In this document: positions 25,110-34,393 of the stretch, piece by piece
Numbering within the stretch: the stretch's first letter is position 1
How the letters are laid out: every line of letters begins with the position of its first letter
Assembly: GCF_014048475.1 (NCBI RefSeq)
Contig: NZ_NWUS01000002.1
Span: forward strand, 248,001 to 312,000
Source: Bombella favorum
Lineage (GTDB): Bacteria > Pseudomonadota > Alphaproteobacteria > Acetobacterales > Acetobacteraceae
DNA length: 64,000 nt
Direction: 5' to 3'
Made by a program: the position numbers and the translations under genes
Notes under the pieces: model-generated
The model's database searches: none
Told to the model about the DNA's origin: nothing
The model's input: the letters and a program-made list of their open reading frames with translations, nothing else

Positions 25110-26015
25110 ATGAAGTCTCCCTCAACTCTTCCCGCCATCGGTCCAGAGACCAATCTTTCCCGTTATCTGCAGGAAATCCGGCGGTTTCCCCTTCTCACTT
25201 CCGAACAGGAATTGGCCCTTGCCCGCCGCTGGCGTGACGAGCACGACAGCACTGCCGCTCACGAGCTAGTCACATCACATCTGCGCCTCGTTGCAAAAAT
25301 CGCCATGAGCTACCGGGGCTATGGCCTGCCCGTTAGCGAGCTGATCAGCGAAGGCAATATCGGCATGATGCAGGCTGTCCGCCGTTTTGACCCGGAACGG
25401 GGCTTCCGTCTGGCAACCTATGCCATGTGGTGGATCCGTGCGGCCATTCAGGAATATATCCTCCATAGCTGGTCTCTAGTGAAGATGGGTACGACCGCTG
25501 CCCAGAAGAAACTCTTCTTCAATCTTCGCCGTCTCAAGGGGCAGATGCAGGCTTACGAGGAAGGCGACCTCCAACCGGAGCAGATCAACCATATCGCCAA
25601 GACCCTTGGCGTGCCGGAGCAGGATGTCATCTCCATGAATCGCCGCCTTACCGCACCGGACCACAGCCTGAATGCCCCGCTGCGTGTGGATGGTGAACAG
25701 GAATGGCAAGACTGGCTGGTAGACCAGAACGAAAATCAGGAAGACACACTGGCCGAGAGCGAAGACATGGCCGGTCGCAAGGCCCTGCTGACCGAAGCCA
25801 TGCAGACCCTCAATGAGCGTGAACGCCACATTTTGACAGAACGCCGCCTGAAGGAAGACCCTTCCACACTGGAGGAGCTCTCCCATCATTATGGTGTCTC
25901 CCGTGAGCGTATCCGCCAGATTGAGGCTCGTGCCATGGAGAAGTTACAAAAGGCTATGGCCTCCGCCGTTAAGGAACGGCGTAAGGAGCAGGGGTTCTCA
26001 GAAGACGAGGAGTAA
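25110..26015 (+). CDS. rpoH: Heat-shock sigma factor RpoH (sigma-32)
   Basis: A protein of 301 residues. Region 1.2 (YLQEIRRFPLLTSEQELALA), region 2 (HLRLVAKIAMSYRGYGLP, GMMQAVRRFDPERGFRLATYAMWWIRAAIQEYIL, here the -10 binding part), the RpoH box (AAQKKLFFNLRRLKG) and region 4 with a helix-turn-helix (LSHHYGVSRERIRQIEARAMEKL) are all seen. The RpoH box separates it from RpoD. It directs RNA polymerase to chaperone and protease genes during heat stress. Preceded by an rluD-type gene as in many alphaproteobacteria, with hairpins in its leader, and followed by a clear terminator. Confidence 0.95.
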   Translation: MKSPSTLPAIGPETNLSRYLQEIRRFPLLTSEQELALARRWRDEHDSTAAHELVTSHLRLVAKIAMSYRGYGLPVSELISEGNIGMMQAVRRFDPERGFRLATYAMWWIRAAIQEYILHSWSLVKMGTTAAQKKLFFNLRRLKGQMQAYEEGDLQPEQINHIAKTLGVPEQDVISMNRRLTAPDHSLNAPLRVDGEQEWQDWLVDQNENQEDTLAESEDMAGRKALLTEAMQTLNERERHILTERRLKEDPSTLEELSHHYGVSRERIRQIEARAMEKLQKAMASAVKERRKEQGFSEDEE

Positions 26016-26043
26016 CCCCTCCTCCAAACTTTGAGACTTTACA

Positions 26044-26079
26044 AAACGCAGCCCGACCCTGTTCCCGCTGCGTTTTTTT
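26044..26079 (+). terminator. rpoH terminator
   Basis: AAACGCAGC (26044-26052) pairs with GCTGCGTTT (26067-26075), continuing into seven T. Confidence 0.88.
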
Positions 26080-26097
26080 ATGGCAACCATTCCACAC

Positions 26098-26133
26098 ACA
26101 AAAAAGGCGGCACCCCGAAGGGTAACCGCCTTT
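26098..26133 (-). terminator. gap-pgk operon terminator
   Basis: On the minus strand AAAGGCGG and CCGCCTTT pair, with a further ACCC/GGGG pairing in the loop and a T-run after it. It lies 26 bases past the pgk stop. Confidence 0.85.
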
Positions 26134-26158
26134 CCTGCAAAACCAGTATGACCTGATC

Positions 26159-27352
26159 TTACTTGGCGCGCAACACCTCAACACCCGGAAGGGTCTTACC
26201 CTCCAGCCACTCGAGGAAGGCACCGCCAGCCGTAGAGACATAGCTCATACGGTCGGCTACGCCAGCGTGACGCAGAGCGGAAACGGTGTCACCACCGCCA
26301 GCCACCGTCAGCAGCTTGCCTTCTTCGGTCAGCTTGGCAGCGGCACGAGCCACTTCCACCGTTGCCTTGTCGAACGGAGCAATCTCGAAAGCACCCAGCG
26401 GACCGTTCCAGACCAGAGTCTTCAGGTCGGCCAGATGTTTGGAGATCAGCTCAGCCGTCTTCGGCCCAGCATCAAGGATCATGGTGTCTTCAGGCACCTT
26501 GTCCACCGGCACGACCTCAGAGGCAGCACCCGCCTTGAACTCACGAGCCACGACAGCATCAACCGGCAGAACCAGCTTGCAGCCTTTTTCCTTAGCGTGA
26601 GCAGCAATCTTGCGGGCTGTCTCATGCATGTCGGATTCCTGAAGGGACTTACCGACCTTCACGCCTTCTGCAGCGAGGAAGGTATTGGCCATCGCCCCAC
26701 CGATGAACAGAACGTCCACCTTATCCAGCACGTTACCAATCAGGTCCAATTTCGTGGAGATCTTGGAACCACCGATCACGGCACCAACAGGACGCTTCGG
26801 ACTTTCCAGCGCAGCGGAAAGAGCCTTCAGCTCAGCTTCCATCAGGCGGCCAGCATAAGCGGGCAGCAGATGGGCCACACCCTCTGTAGAGGCATGGGCA
26901 CGGTGAGCAGCAGAGAAAGCATCGTCCACATAGATATCCCCGTTGGCAGCCAGTGCCTTGGAGAACTCAGGATCGTTCTTCTCTTCCTCAGCGTGGAAGC
27001 GTGTGTTCTCCAGCAGAAGAACATCGCCATCCTTCAGCGCATCCACGGCTTCTTTAGCCTTGGGGCCTACGCAGTCCGTAGCGAAAGCAACCGGGCGACC
27101 CAGAAGCTCACCCAGACGTTTGCCAACAGGTGCCAGCGACATCTCAGGAACGACCTTGCCCTTGGGGCGGTCGAAGTGACTGAGAAGGATGACCTTAGCC
27201 CCCTTCTCAGTCAGCTCACGGATGGTCGGCAGCACACGCTCGATACGGGTCGTATCGGTAATGGCACCCTCATGCATGGGGACATTCAGGTCAGCGCGGA
27301 GAAGTACGCGTTTGCCACGTACCTCCGCCTTATCAAGCGTGCGAAAAGCCAT
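26159..27352 (-). CDS. pgk: Phosphoglycerate kinase
   Basis: A protein of 397 residues, the usual length. The N-terminal domain has [11 protein letters not shown] and HFDRPKG for 3-phosphoglycerate, the hinge follows, and the C-terminal domain has the nucleotide-binding [12 protein letters not shown] and [11 protein letters not shown]. It makes ATP and 3-phosphoglycerate from 1,3-bisphosphoglycerate in the cytoplasm. The start lies two bases after the gap stop, so both are co-transcribed in reaction order. The first ATG gives the standard [11 protein letters not shown] start. A strong terminator follows. Confidence 0.97.
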   Translation of the reverse strand: MAFRTLDKAEVRGKRVLLRADLNVPMHEGAITDTTRIERVLPTIRELTEKGAKVILLSHFDRPKGKVVPEMSLAPVGKRLGELLGRPVAFATDCVGPKAKEAVDALKDGDVLLLENTRFHAEEEKNDPEFSKALAANGDIYVDDAFSAAHRAHASTEGVAHLLPAYAGRLMEAELKALSAALESPKRPVGAVIGGSKISTKLDLIGNVLDKVDVLFIGGAMANTFLAAEGVKVGKSLQESDMHETARKIAAHAKEKGCKLVLPVDAVVAREFKAGAASEVVPVDKVPEDTMILDAGPKTAELISKHLADLKTLVWNGPLGAFEIAPFDKATVEVARAAAKLTEEGKLLTVAGGGDTVSALRHAGVADRMSYVSTAGGAFLEWLEGKTLPGVEVLRAK

Positions 27353-27354
27353 GA

Positions 27355-28377
27355 TCAGAGTTTCCCGAACAGAGAAGCCGTGTCAGACATGCGGTTGGAG
27401 AAGCCCCACTCGTTATCGTACCATGCGCAGATACGAACCAGCTCACCACCGTCAACCAGTGCTGTCTGCGTAGCATCGAAGGTGGAGGAGAACGGAACGT
27501 GGTTGAAGTCGTGGCTCACCAGCGGCTCCGTGTTGTAGCCAAGGATGCCCTTCAGGCGGCCTTCAGAAGCCTGACGGAGAGCCTCGTTAACTTCCTCAAC
27601 GGAAGACGGCTTACGCTTCGGCACGAAGTCCAGAGAGACGAGGGACACGTTCGGCGTTGGCACGCGGATGGCTGTACCATCCAGCTTACCCTTAAGCTGC
27701 GGCAGAACCAGACCAACAGCACGGGCAGCACCCGTGGATGTCGGGATGATGTTGACAGCAGCAGCACGGGCACGACGCGGGTCTTTGTGCAGTGTGTCGA
27801 TGGTGCGCTGGTCACCCGTGTAGGAGTGAACGGTCACCATGTAACCACGCTCAATGCCGAATGTCTCATCCAGAACGGAAGCAACCGGGGAGAGACAGTT
27901 GGTTGTGCAGGAAGCGTTGGAAACAATGGTCATGCCCGGCTTCAGGGCATCATTGTTCACGCCGTACACGATTGTGGCGTCAGCGTCCTTACCCGGAGCG
28001 GAGATCAGCACGTGCTTGGCACCAGCTGTCAGCAGGGCAGAAGCCTTGTCACGGGCCGTGAAGAGGCCTGTGCATTCCATGGCCACATCAACACCCTGAA
28101 GCGGAATCTCTTCCGGGTTGCGATGGGCTGTCACCTTGATCGGACCGATCGTGCGGCCCTGATGGGTCTTGATGAGCAGATCGCCATTGACGACCTCGAC
28201 CTCAGCCGGCAGGCGACCGTGGACGGTGTCATACTTCAGAAGGTGAGCGTTGGCTTCCACGGAGCCGAGATCGTTGATCAGAACCGGCTCGACGTCAGTG
28301 CGTCCGCTTTCGATGATGCCACGAAGAACCAGACGCCCGATACGTCCGAACCCGTTGATTGCAATTTTAACGGCCAT
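27355..28377 (-). CDS. gap: Glyceraldehyde-3-phosphate dehydrogenase, type I
   Basis: A protein of 340 residues. The NAD-binding start ([18 protein letters not shown]) and the catalytic [10 protein letters not shown] with Cys157 are intact; the closing motif [12 protein letters not shown] is also present. The reaction makes 1,3-bisphosphoglycerate from glyceraldehyde 3-phosphate. The start at 28377 follows GGAGGAAG; the frame continues to 28422 without a better site. It heads the gap-pgk operon. Asp/Asn choice at the cofactor site (LINDLGS) does not match the strict NAD or NADP pattern well enough to judge specificity. Confidence 0.97.
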   Translation of the reverse strand: MAVKIAINGFGRIGRLVLRGIIESGRTDVEPVLINDLGSVEANAHLLKYDTVHGRLPAEVEVVNGDLLIKTHQGRTIGPIKVTAHRNPEEIPLQGVDVAMECTGLFTARDKASALLTAGAKHVLISAPGKDADATIVYGVNNDALKPGMTIVSNASCTTNCLSPVASVLDETFGIERGYMVTVHSYTGDQRTIDTLHKDPRRARAAAVNIIPTSTGAARAVGLVLPQLKGKLDGTAIRVPTPNVSLVSLDFVPKRKPSSVEEVNEALRQASEGRLKGILGYNTEPLVSHDFNHVPFSSTFDATQTALVDGGELVRICAWYDNEWGFSNRMSDTASLFGKL

Positions 28378-28520
28378 TGGTCGCTTCCTCCGTAATTGGT
28401 AGCTAAAGGACTTCTTATCCATAGCACCACTGCCAGAGAGGGACAGAGGGAAAATGAAGTTTTTAAAGCAGCCCTGCTTCCCTCTTGCGTCATGCCCCGC
28501 TTCCTGTAACTAATTGTTTT

Positions 28521-28994
28521 ATGATGGCTCTTTTTGTCCCCCGCTCCATCCTGCGAGTCCGTTTTACCGTTCTGCTCCTGCTGGCAGCGCCTCTCTGTGC
28601 CTGTAATCCTATCGATCAGCGCACATTTGATGCCCAGGCTGGCAGACCGCCCAAGACAGCGGCCCCACCTCTGCCAACCCCCACCCCTGAAAAACCAGCC
28701 TTCCTTCAGATTGCTGGCGGCACACCAGAGCAAGACTACGGTCCAGCGGTAGAAAAAGCCACAAAACTGGCACTGAGCCGCAAGACGAACATCCTGTTTA
28801 TCGTCCAAGGCATGGCTCCCATGCAGAAGACACCGGAGGCTGAAACACAGTCCCTTCAGCATCTGACGCAAACTCTCGTCAATCCGGTTGCCAGCCATAT
28901 TCTGGCTGCCGGGGCCCGCCCCATCCAGCTCGAGATGCGGGTCGGCTCCAACCCGACCCTTCAAAGCGACATGGTACGTATTTATGTTCGATAG
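28521..28994 (+). CDS. Small lipoprotein of unknown function
   Basis: A protein of 157 residues from ATG 28521. A basic N-terminus and hydrophobic stretch (RVRFTVLLLLAAPLCACNP) end in a lipobox-like LCAC, so it is probably a lipoprotein with the modified Cys near residue 26. A proline-rich linker (PPLPTPTPEKP) follows, then a domain (about 55-157) with alternating helix and strand patterns (NILFIVQGMAP, HILAAGARPIQLEMRVG). I do not recognise the family. The stop overlaps the start of the glycosyltransferase gene by 11 bases, so the two are translated together. ATG 28485 and 28524 are other possible starts. Confidence 0.55.
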   Translation: MMALFVPRSILRVRFTVLLLLAAPLCACNPIDQRTFDAQAGRPPKTAAPPLPTPTPEKPAFLQIAGGTPEQDYGPAVEKATKLALSRKTNILFIVQGMAPMQKTPEAETQSLQHLTQTLVNPVASHILAAGARPIQLEMRVGSNPTLQSDMVRIYVR

Positions 28995-30534
28995 GCTCCC
29001 TCGTCTTACCTGTGCCGTTCTTCTTAAGCAGGCAGACCGCAATCTGTTGGGATGGCTAGCATGGCACCTAGCCCTTGGGATTGAACATATCGCCATCATG
29101 GATAGCGGTGCCTTTGATGATGCCCGGCAGATTGTCCAGAGCCTCCAGCAGGACTGGCCCCTCTCATGGCACCCGGTAGAAGCCGAACCGGACCAGACTC
29201 CCGAGGAACATCGTCTGGAGATGACCCGGCAGGCCATTTCCCATCTGCACCACGTCACCCAAGCCATGCCGCAGGAGGTTATTGACGAGGAAAACGGCGA
29301 AACCACCCCTGTGGATGACTGGGTCATCGTTCTGGATGCCGATGAATATCTAGCCCCTAGCCGTGAACTGATCTCCCTGCTGTATCAGGCTAAGGAAGAA
29401 ACTACCGCCTTTGCTCTGCACTGGCGAATTTACGGTGATGCAGGCCTGCTTACGCCTCCGCCAGGCCATGTCGTTGCCAACCATACATGGCACGCCCCAC
29501 CTATGTTTGCCGACCATCGGTTTGTCCGTCTTATAGCCCGGCTAGACTGCCTACCCACCCCAGCCAAACTGACCGACCCGCACATGCTGGGGCTATCCCC
29601 CGAGCAGATCCTCCGTCCTAATGGGCGTCCCTTTATACCCGGCGACGAAGCTCTCCACTCGGAATTGTGGGAGGGTGGATGCATCCAGCATTACATCTGC
29701 GCTCTGGCCCATAATGAAGAGGAACTCCCTCCTCCCATGCGGGCCTATTACAACCGCAATGAACAGATGACGGCACCGCAAACGCGGGACCTGCAAACCA
29801 TGCGCCAGCTGGCCAACCAGCTAAGAGAGAGCGCCCTGCGGGCAGGCCTCTCCCGCTTGCAGAAGCTTGTAGAGCCTCAGCTGGAGGAAGCTCAGCTAAA
29901 ACATCAGGAAGATGAAACGGATTTAGCCATCCGGAGCCACGTACAGCATGACACGTTCCACTATGACCGGATACGCTCCTCTGTCCGAAGTGACCTACTC
30001 CTAAACCCACAATTCTCTACCCGTTATGAAACAGGGCAGACCGTTCTTCTTCGCTTCCCAGAAGGAAGATTGCTGGAAGGCGATCCACCGAATCACCATG
30101 AACCACTCATCGGATTCCGGCTGGAAAGCACCCCGCACCTCCTTACCCTCTATGGGCAGGACCGTTCACCCTTCACCCTCGGGGATGCACCCTGTCCGTT
30201 TGGCATGGCCAGCCTGCGCATTACACCCAGCACACAACAGCAGTTTGTCCATCTGCCACACGAGACCGGTCATGGCAGCACACCGCTGGAAATAATACCA
30301 ACCAATGCGGTACCTGCCTTCCTTTACACCCCTCTACCACCTATTGATGAACCAGATGGGCTGAGTGTTCACGGGCTCCTCACATGGCTTGCAGGGCATC
30401 CCGACCTCCAGCCCTATGATCTTGCACGGGCGTTGCTGCTGCTCTCCCCGGCCTCTGCCCAACACCTACATAATCTGGCCCCTATTCTGGCAGAATTTCT
30501 ACCATCTCAGCCTAAGCCAGACTTCCTACCCTAA
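28984..30534 (+). CDS. Glycosyltransferase family 2/92-like protein
   Basis: A protein of 516 residues. The first 300 resemble family 92 glycosyltransferases: LLKQADRNLLGWLAWHLALGIEHIAIMDSG at the start (shown here in part), then WVIVLDADEYLAPS with the DxD motif and WRIYGDAG, and HYICALAHNEEEL. The rest (about 330-516) has no recognised motif and may bind the acceptor. It has no signal peptide or membrane helix, so it should act in the cytoplasm on a surface polysaccharide or glycoprotein; the substrate is unknown. It starts inside the end of the upstream lipoprotein gene, which implies coupling. Confidence 0.7.
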   Translation: MFDRLPRLTCAVLLKQADRNLLGWLAWHLALGIEHIAIMDSGAFDDARQIVQSLQQDWPLSWHPVEAEPDQTPEEHRLEMTRQAISHLHHVTQAMPQEVIDEENGETTPVDDWVIVLDADEYLAPSRELISLLYQAKEETTAFALHWRIYGDAGLLTPPPGHVVANHTWHAPPMFADHRFVRLIARLDCLPTPAKLTDPHMLGLSPEQILRPNGRPFIPGDEALHSELWEGGCIQHYICALAHNEEELPPPMRAYYNRNEQMTAPQTRDLQTMRQLANQLRESALRAGLSRLQKLVEPQLEEAQLKHQEDETDLAIRSHVQHDTFHYDRIRSSVRSDLLLNPQFSTRYETGQTVLLRFPEGRLLEGDPPNHHEPLIGFRLESTPHLLTLYGQDRSPFTLGDAPCPFGMASLRITPSTQQQFVHLPHETGHGSTPLEIIPTNAVPAFLYTPLPPIDEPDGLSVHGLLTWLAGHPDLQPYDLARALLLLSPASAQHLHNLAPILAEFLPSQPKPDFLP

Positions 30535-30548
30535 ATTGCACTCTAAAC

Positions 30549-30568
30549 AGGGGGCTTAAACGCCCCCT
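30549..30568. terminator. Small hairpin between convergent genes
   Basis: AGGGGGC (30549-30555) and GCCCCCT (30562-30568) form a perfect 7-bp stem overlapping the stop codon of the minus-strand gene. No T-run on either side, so termination would be weak. Confidence 0.4.
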
Positions 30569-31613
30569 AGAAAAGATGAGGCAGCCCCCACAGGGCCATC
30601 GCTACCAGCCCGCCCCCCAGACACAACCCGACTAAAAGCAACAGAAGAGCTGATGGGCTTCTAGCGTCTCGGGGGCGCTCAGCCAAGGCAGCGAGGCTAG
30701 CCCGTAAAGCGGCCAACTCTTCCTGATGCGCCCGTTCTTCATCCTGATGCCGCCGCACTACGCCGCTCTGCTGCCTAATAAAACTGACTGCCTCCGCCGT
30801 TGTTTGGAAAAAACAGTCCACCATGTGCGGTAGGATGGTGGTAGCCGTATCACTACTATCAGCTGCAACATCATACGCTAAGACACGATAGACTGGACAT
30901 TGCAGCAGGCCTTTCACGAAAGGTGAAGAATCCATCTCGGCCAGACGGCTTCCAGCAATCACCAGCAAGATAACATCCTGCTCCACACCATGCAGATAAG
31001 AAAGCTCTGCACAGCCATCATGATCCGGTATCGACCGTACCGTTACATTCCGTTCTGTCCAAAAACCACCGAGCGACTGTCGGACAGCTTTCAGCCTCTC
31101 CAACCCGACACCAACACCCAGCAACAGCATCCTAGCCCCCTCACGAACGGGAAAACTACGCCGTTGCGGGGGCATCTCCCGCAAAAGCTGCAAAAGCTCT
31201 TCTCGTTGCCTTTCCGCCGCCTCTTCGGCATCCCGTATGATGGACAAAACTTCAAATCGAGGAGTAATCTGCCCCCGGTGCAGATGCGCCCTCAACAGGC
31301 CGCAGACACGGACATGCTCCCCCGCATGCAGCCCTTCCCCCTCCAACAAAGAGGGGGACATATCCAGCAAAAGAGATGTACCTGTCTGCCCATCTAACAG
31401 AGGCGTCCCTTCTCGACGACGCCAGCAATCCGGTGGCACGTCCCCTATCACCCCACTAACAATGATAGGCACCTGCCACTCTGCAAAACGGGCACAGATA
31501 TCCGTAAGACGCCGCCGGAACAAAGCCTGTACTTGCTCCGGCTCCATGACAGGACATGTCTCTTCCGACCGCAGCGGAGGAAATACGGAGGACCGCCGTG
31601 AAAACACCTCCAT
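30567..31613 (-). CDS. ExoVII large subunit-like membrane protein, catalytic motifs lost
   Basis: A protein of 348 residues. An OB-fold-like region (about 30-130, IIVSGVIGDVP, VRVCGLLRAHLHRGQ, FEVLSI) and a following segment resemble XseA, the large subunit of exonuclease VII. The XseA active site reads GRGGGS then GHETD; here the same places read VIAGSR (in DVILLVIAGSRLAEMD) and AYDVAADSSD, so nuclease activity is unlikely. A helical part (about 290-320) leads to a C-terminal membrane helix (about 323-345, ALLLLLVGLCLGGGLVAMAL). It may be a membrane-bound DNA-binding or scaffolding protein; the similarity is my reading and could be coincidental. The start at 31613 follows GGGGAGGG. Confidence 0.5.
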   Translation of the reverse strand: MEVFSRRSSVFPPLRSEETCPVMEPEQVQALFRRRLTDICARFAEWQVPIIVSGVIGDVPPDCWRRREGTPLLDGQTGTSLLLDMSPSLLEGEGLHAGEHVRVCGLLRAHLHRGQITPRFEVLSIIRDAEEAAERQREELLQLLREMPPQRRSFPVREGARMLLLGVGVGLERLKAVRQSLGGFWTERNVTVRSIPDHDGCAELSYLHGVEQDVILLVIAGSRLAEMDSSPFVKGLLQCPVYRVLAYDVAADSSDTATTILPHMVDCFFQTTAEAVSFIRQQSGVVRRHQDEERAHQEELAALRASLAALAERPRDARSPSALLLLLVGLCLGGGLVAMALWGLPHLF

Positions 31614-31723
31614 AAACTTTTCCCTCCCCAAATGACAAAAGGCCCCAGAACCAGACTGGAGCCTCTTCTATCATTTCCTGCTCAGGCCAACGAAGACCCT
31701 TTTCCTTCATTCAGAGCCCTGCA

Positions 31724-32086
31724 TCAGGCTTTCTGGCTGAACAGTTCCTCATAAATCTCCGGCTTAAACCCCACCATGACCGTCTCTCCTTTCTCAAGGA
31801 CAGGGCGGCGCACCAAGGTTGGGTGTTCCAGCATCAGGGCCACGGCACGGGTTTCCGTCAGGTCCTGCTTCGCTGCATCATCAAGACGGCGAAATGTCAG
31901 GCTGGAACGGTTGAGGAGCTTCTCCCACCCTACAATCTTGGCCCATCCCTCTAACCGAGAAGCTGTCAGCCCATCTTTGCGAACATCATGATAGCGGACA
32001 GCGATGCCCCGCTCTTCCAGCCAGTTCATGGCCTTCTTGACGGTAGAGCAGGTCTTGATCCCATACAGAACAACCGTATCAACCAT
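31724..32086 (-). CDS. ArsC/Spx-family protein (YffB-like)
   Basis: A protein of 120 residues with the thioredoxin-like ArsC fold: YGIKTCSTVKKAMNWLEERG with one cysteine at the N-terminus of the first helix, YHDVRKDGLT, and LTETRAVALMLEHPTLVRRPVLE followed by VGFKPEIYEELF. The C-terminal arginine and the single Cys fit YffB-type members, which are often annotated as arsenate reductases or Spx-like proteins; the true role is not known. It has no arsenic genes around it. It lies downstream of tRNA-Thr and dksA on the same strand. Confidence 0.85.
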   Translation of the reverse strand: MVDTVVLYGIKTCSTVKKAMNWLEERGIAVRYHDVRKDGLTASRLEGWAKIVGWEKLLNRSSLTFRRLDDAAKQDLTETRAVALMLEHPTLVRRPVLEKGETVMVGFKPEIYEELFSQKA

Positions 32087-32184
32087 ACCGAATGTGCCTC
32101 TCCATAAGGAAACGGACTATTTCATTTTTCATGAAAAATAGGGACAATATATGGCCTCAACAGAAAACTGGAAGCCTAAAAGAA

Positions 32185-32260
<76 letters not shown>

Positions 32261-32279
32261 TTGCTGTCCTATGGCGGGT

Positions 32280-32308
32280 TAACTAGCCTGTTCGTCCCCG
32301 CCATGCAA
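32280..32308 (-). promoter_or_regulatory. Probable tRNA-Thr promoter
   Basis: On the minus strand TTGCAT (32303-32308) and TAGTTA (32280-32285) are 17 bases apart, just after the dksA stop and 19 bases before the tRNA 5' end. Confidence 0.5.
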
Positions 32309-32315
32309 CCCCTAA

Positions 32316-32729
32316 TCAGTCGTCGCGGTAAATCTTTTCATGCCGTTCGTGACGCTCCTGCGCCTCCAGCGACAATGTGGCAATCGGGCGAGCTTCCAAC
32401 CGCTGAAGGCCGATGGGCTCACCTGTTTCCTCACAATAGCCATAAGACCCATCCTCAATCCGGGCCAGAGCCATATCAATCTTGATGATCAACTTACGGG
32501 CACGGTCACGGGTCCGCAGCTCGAAGGCGCGATCCGTTTCCACGGTGGCACGGTCCGTCAGATCAGCCTCACGGATACCCCCCTCAGACAGACTGGCCAA
32601 AGTCTCCCCGGCCTCCTTGAGAAGGTCCATCCGCCAATGAAGAAGCTTCTGCCGAAAATACGCCAGCTGCTGTTCATTCATGAACTCTTCATCTTCTGAA
32701 GGGCGGTAGTCAGGTGAAAGCGTGATCAT
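32316..32729 (-). CDS. dksA: RNA polymerase-binding transcription factor DksA
   Basis: A protein of 137 residues. The coiled coil (about 20-100) carries the tip residues (LTDRATVETDRAFELRTRDR) with the acidic pair of DksA, and the globular end has YGYCEETGEPIGLQRLEARP. Of the four zinc cysteines of the E. coli type only one remains here; the CxxT version is common in alphaproteobacteria and is thought to fold without zinc. DksA enters the secondary channel of RNA polymerase and works with ppGpp to retune rRNA and amino acid genes. A promoter-like TTGGCG/TATAAA pair lies upstream. Confidence 0.93.
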   Translation of the reverse strand: MITLSPDYRPSEDEEFMNEQQLAYFRQKLLHWRMDLLKEAGETLASLSEGGIREADLTDRATVETDRAFELRTRDRARKLIIKIDMALARIEDGSYGYCEETGEPIGLQRLEARPIATLSLEAQERHERHEKIYRDD

Positions 32730-32803
32730 TCAGAACTCCCTCTCGCAGAGCCTCCCCCACCCCACCGCTCCATAGCGACACGGACAGAGAAGTTGATGAC
32801 CGG

Positions 32804-32832
32804 TTTATATCGGTCCGGTCAGAAATCGCCAA
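32804..32832 (-). promoter_or_regulatory. Probable dksA promoter
   Basis: On the minus strand TTGGCG (32827-32832) and TATAAA (32804-32809) are separated by 17 bases, about 75 bases upstream of the dksA start. Confidence 0.55.
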
Positions 32833-32913
32833 GACAGAGACCCGGGTTTTTTTGGTGAATATTCCATTTCAGGGAGAGAATAGTGCCAGTTTTCTCAACC
32901 TCACGCTTTATAA

Positions 32914-32930
32914 CCCATATATTATATGGG
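32914..32930. repeat. AT-rich palindrome after the CBS-domain gene
   Basis: CCCATATA and TATATGGG flank a single T, a perfect 8-bp inverted repeat in the 283-base gap between dksA and the convergent-free end of the CBS-domain gene. No gene is seen in that gap apart from the dksA promoter. It may be an operator or the RNA end of the CBS-domain gene. Confidence 0.4.
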
Positions 32931-33012
32931 ACTTCCATTGTTCATTTATAAAAATGCTACAAGTATTTTATTTAACATTAACATAATGGGGCACCCTAGA
33001 GGTGGGAATCCC

Positions 33013-34308
33013 TCAGTTTTTTGCCAGAGCACCCCACCGGCTAGCCCGCACCCGCAGAACACGGCGACGCTCCATCTCCAGCACCTCGAAAAGCCAGCCA
33101 GAGAAAACGACCTTATCCCCCTTAGCCGGCACACGCCGCAGCAGAGCCATCACCGCCCCACCGAGTGTGTGATAACGGCCATCCTCAGGCGGAACGGGAA
33201 TATCCAAACGCACACACACATCATCAATCGGCATGGTGCCATCGAGGATATATTCTTCTTTCCCATCGGCTTCCGTGACTTTTCTTGCCGACACGTCCAG
33301 CGCTTCATCCCCAATAATGGCCTCAAATACATCTGAGGGTGTCACAATCCCTTCAAAAGACCCGTATTCATCAAAAACGAATACAATCCCCAGAGAAATA
33401 CCTTTGAGGCGTTCAATCATCCCCTGCGCTGTTAAGCTATCGGGGATAGCAGGCGGTGTCCGCAGGACAGCTTCTACGGAGAGAGGCAGGCCCAGAAGCA
33501 GCCTGTCCATCACATCTTTAGCCAGCATGACACCAACGGGGTGATCTACATCACCATCACACACCACAATGCGCCCATAAGAAGACTGGCGCAGCTTTTT
33601 GGCCAGTGTTTCGGCATCGGCATTGCGGTCTACCCAAAACAGTTCATTACGAGGCGTCATGATGGCCCGAACGGGACGGTCAGCCAAACGGAGCAGACGC
33701 TCGATAATCGCCCGTTCTTCCGTCTCCAATATGCCCGCCTGCATACCTTCTTGCAGAACGGCCTTCAGCTCCTCCTCCGTCACGGTTACACGGGGCATGG
33801 AGCCAATACCGATCAGCCGTAGAACGAGGTCTGTTGTCTTGCTCAACAACCAAACGACCGGCCTCGTACACCAGGCCAACACCACCAGAGTAGATGAGAG
33901 ACGAATGGCAATGGTTTCCGGACGCCGCAAAGCAATCTGCTTGGGCACCAGTTCACCAAAAACCAGCATGGCGAATGTAATCAACGCCACAACGATGATG
34001 ATGGACAGCTCCCCCGCAAAAGGCTCCGGAACCGCCCAATGCTCAATAAGCCGCTGAACCCCTTCTTCCAACTGGCTGCCACCGAAGGCACCCTCCAGAA
34101 TGGAAACGAGAGTCATGCCGATCTGTACGGTCGGCAGGAAATTCTGAGGATTTTCTGCTAATTTAAGCGCCCGTTCTGCGCCTGCTACTTTCTTCTGTGC
34201 CAGATTGGACAGCCGGGCCCTCTTAGCCGAGATAAGAGCCAGCTCTCCCGTAGCGAAAATGCCATTGAGAAAGATCAGAAGAAGAATTGTCAGAACGGGA
34301 ATCATCAT
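33013..34308 (-). CDS. CNNM/CorC-type membrane protein with CBS domains
   Basis: A protein of 431 residues. The N-terminal DUF21 part has membrane helices at about 3-22, 62-80, 90-115 and 130-155 and the family's NGIFATGELALISAKRARL. A pair of CBS domains (about 200-330, AIMTPRNELFWVD, GVMLAKDVMDRLL) and a C-terminal CorC/HlyC domain (about 340-425, DGTMPIDDVCVRL, LGGAVMALLRRVP) follow. Members are called hemolysin-like by old annotation, but are now linked with magnesium or cobalt transport. The DUF21 core sits in the inner membrane with the CBS part in the cytoplasm. The start follows AGGATAAG. No transport partner lies nearby. Confidence 0.9.
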   Translation of the reverse strand: MMIPVLTILLLIFLNGIFATGELALISAKRARLSNLAQKKVAGAERALKLAENPQNFLPTVQIGMTLVSILEGAFGGSQLEEGVQRLIEHWAVPEPFAGELSIIIVVALITFAMLVFGELVPKQIALRRPETIAIRLSSTLVVLAWCTRPVVWLLSKTTDLVLRLIGIGSMPRVTVTEEELKAVLQEGMQAGILETEERAIIERLLRLADRPVRAIMTPRNELFWVDRNADAETLAKKLRQSSYGRIVVCDGDVDHPVGVMLAKDVMDRLLLGLPLSVEAVLRTPPAIPDSLTAQGMIERLKGISLGIVFVFDEYGSFEGIVTPSDVFEAIIGDEALDVSARKVTEADGKEEYILDGTMPIDDVCVRLDIPVPPEDGRYHTLGGAVMALLRRVPAKGDKVVFSGWLFEVLEMERRRVLRVRASRWGALAKN

Positions 34309-34393
34309 AGGACTTATCCTGCCCTGATCTGCTCCACGCTACAAGACGCAGTGGAGCCCTCATCAGGGCAGGAAAGGAAAAACAGCCCTTACC

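Noticed and set aside
26267-28395. Long open frames opposite pgk and gap
   Set aside because: They mirror two textbook glycolytic genes and have no protein-like motifs.
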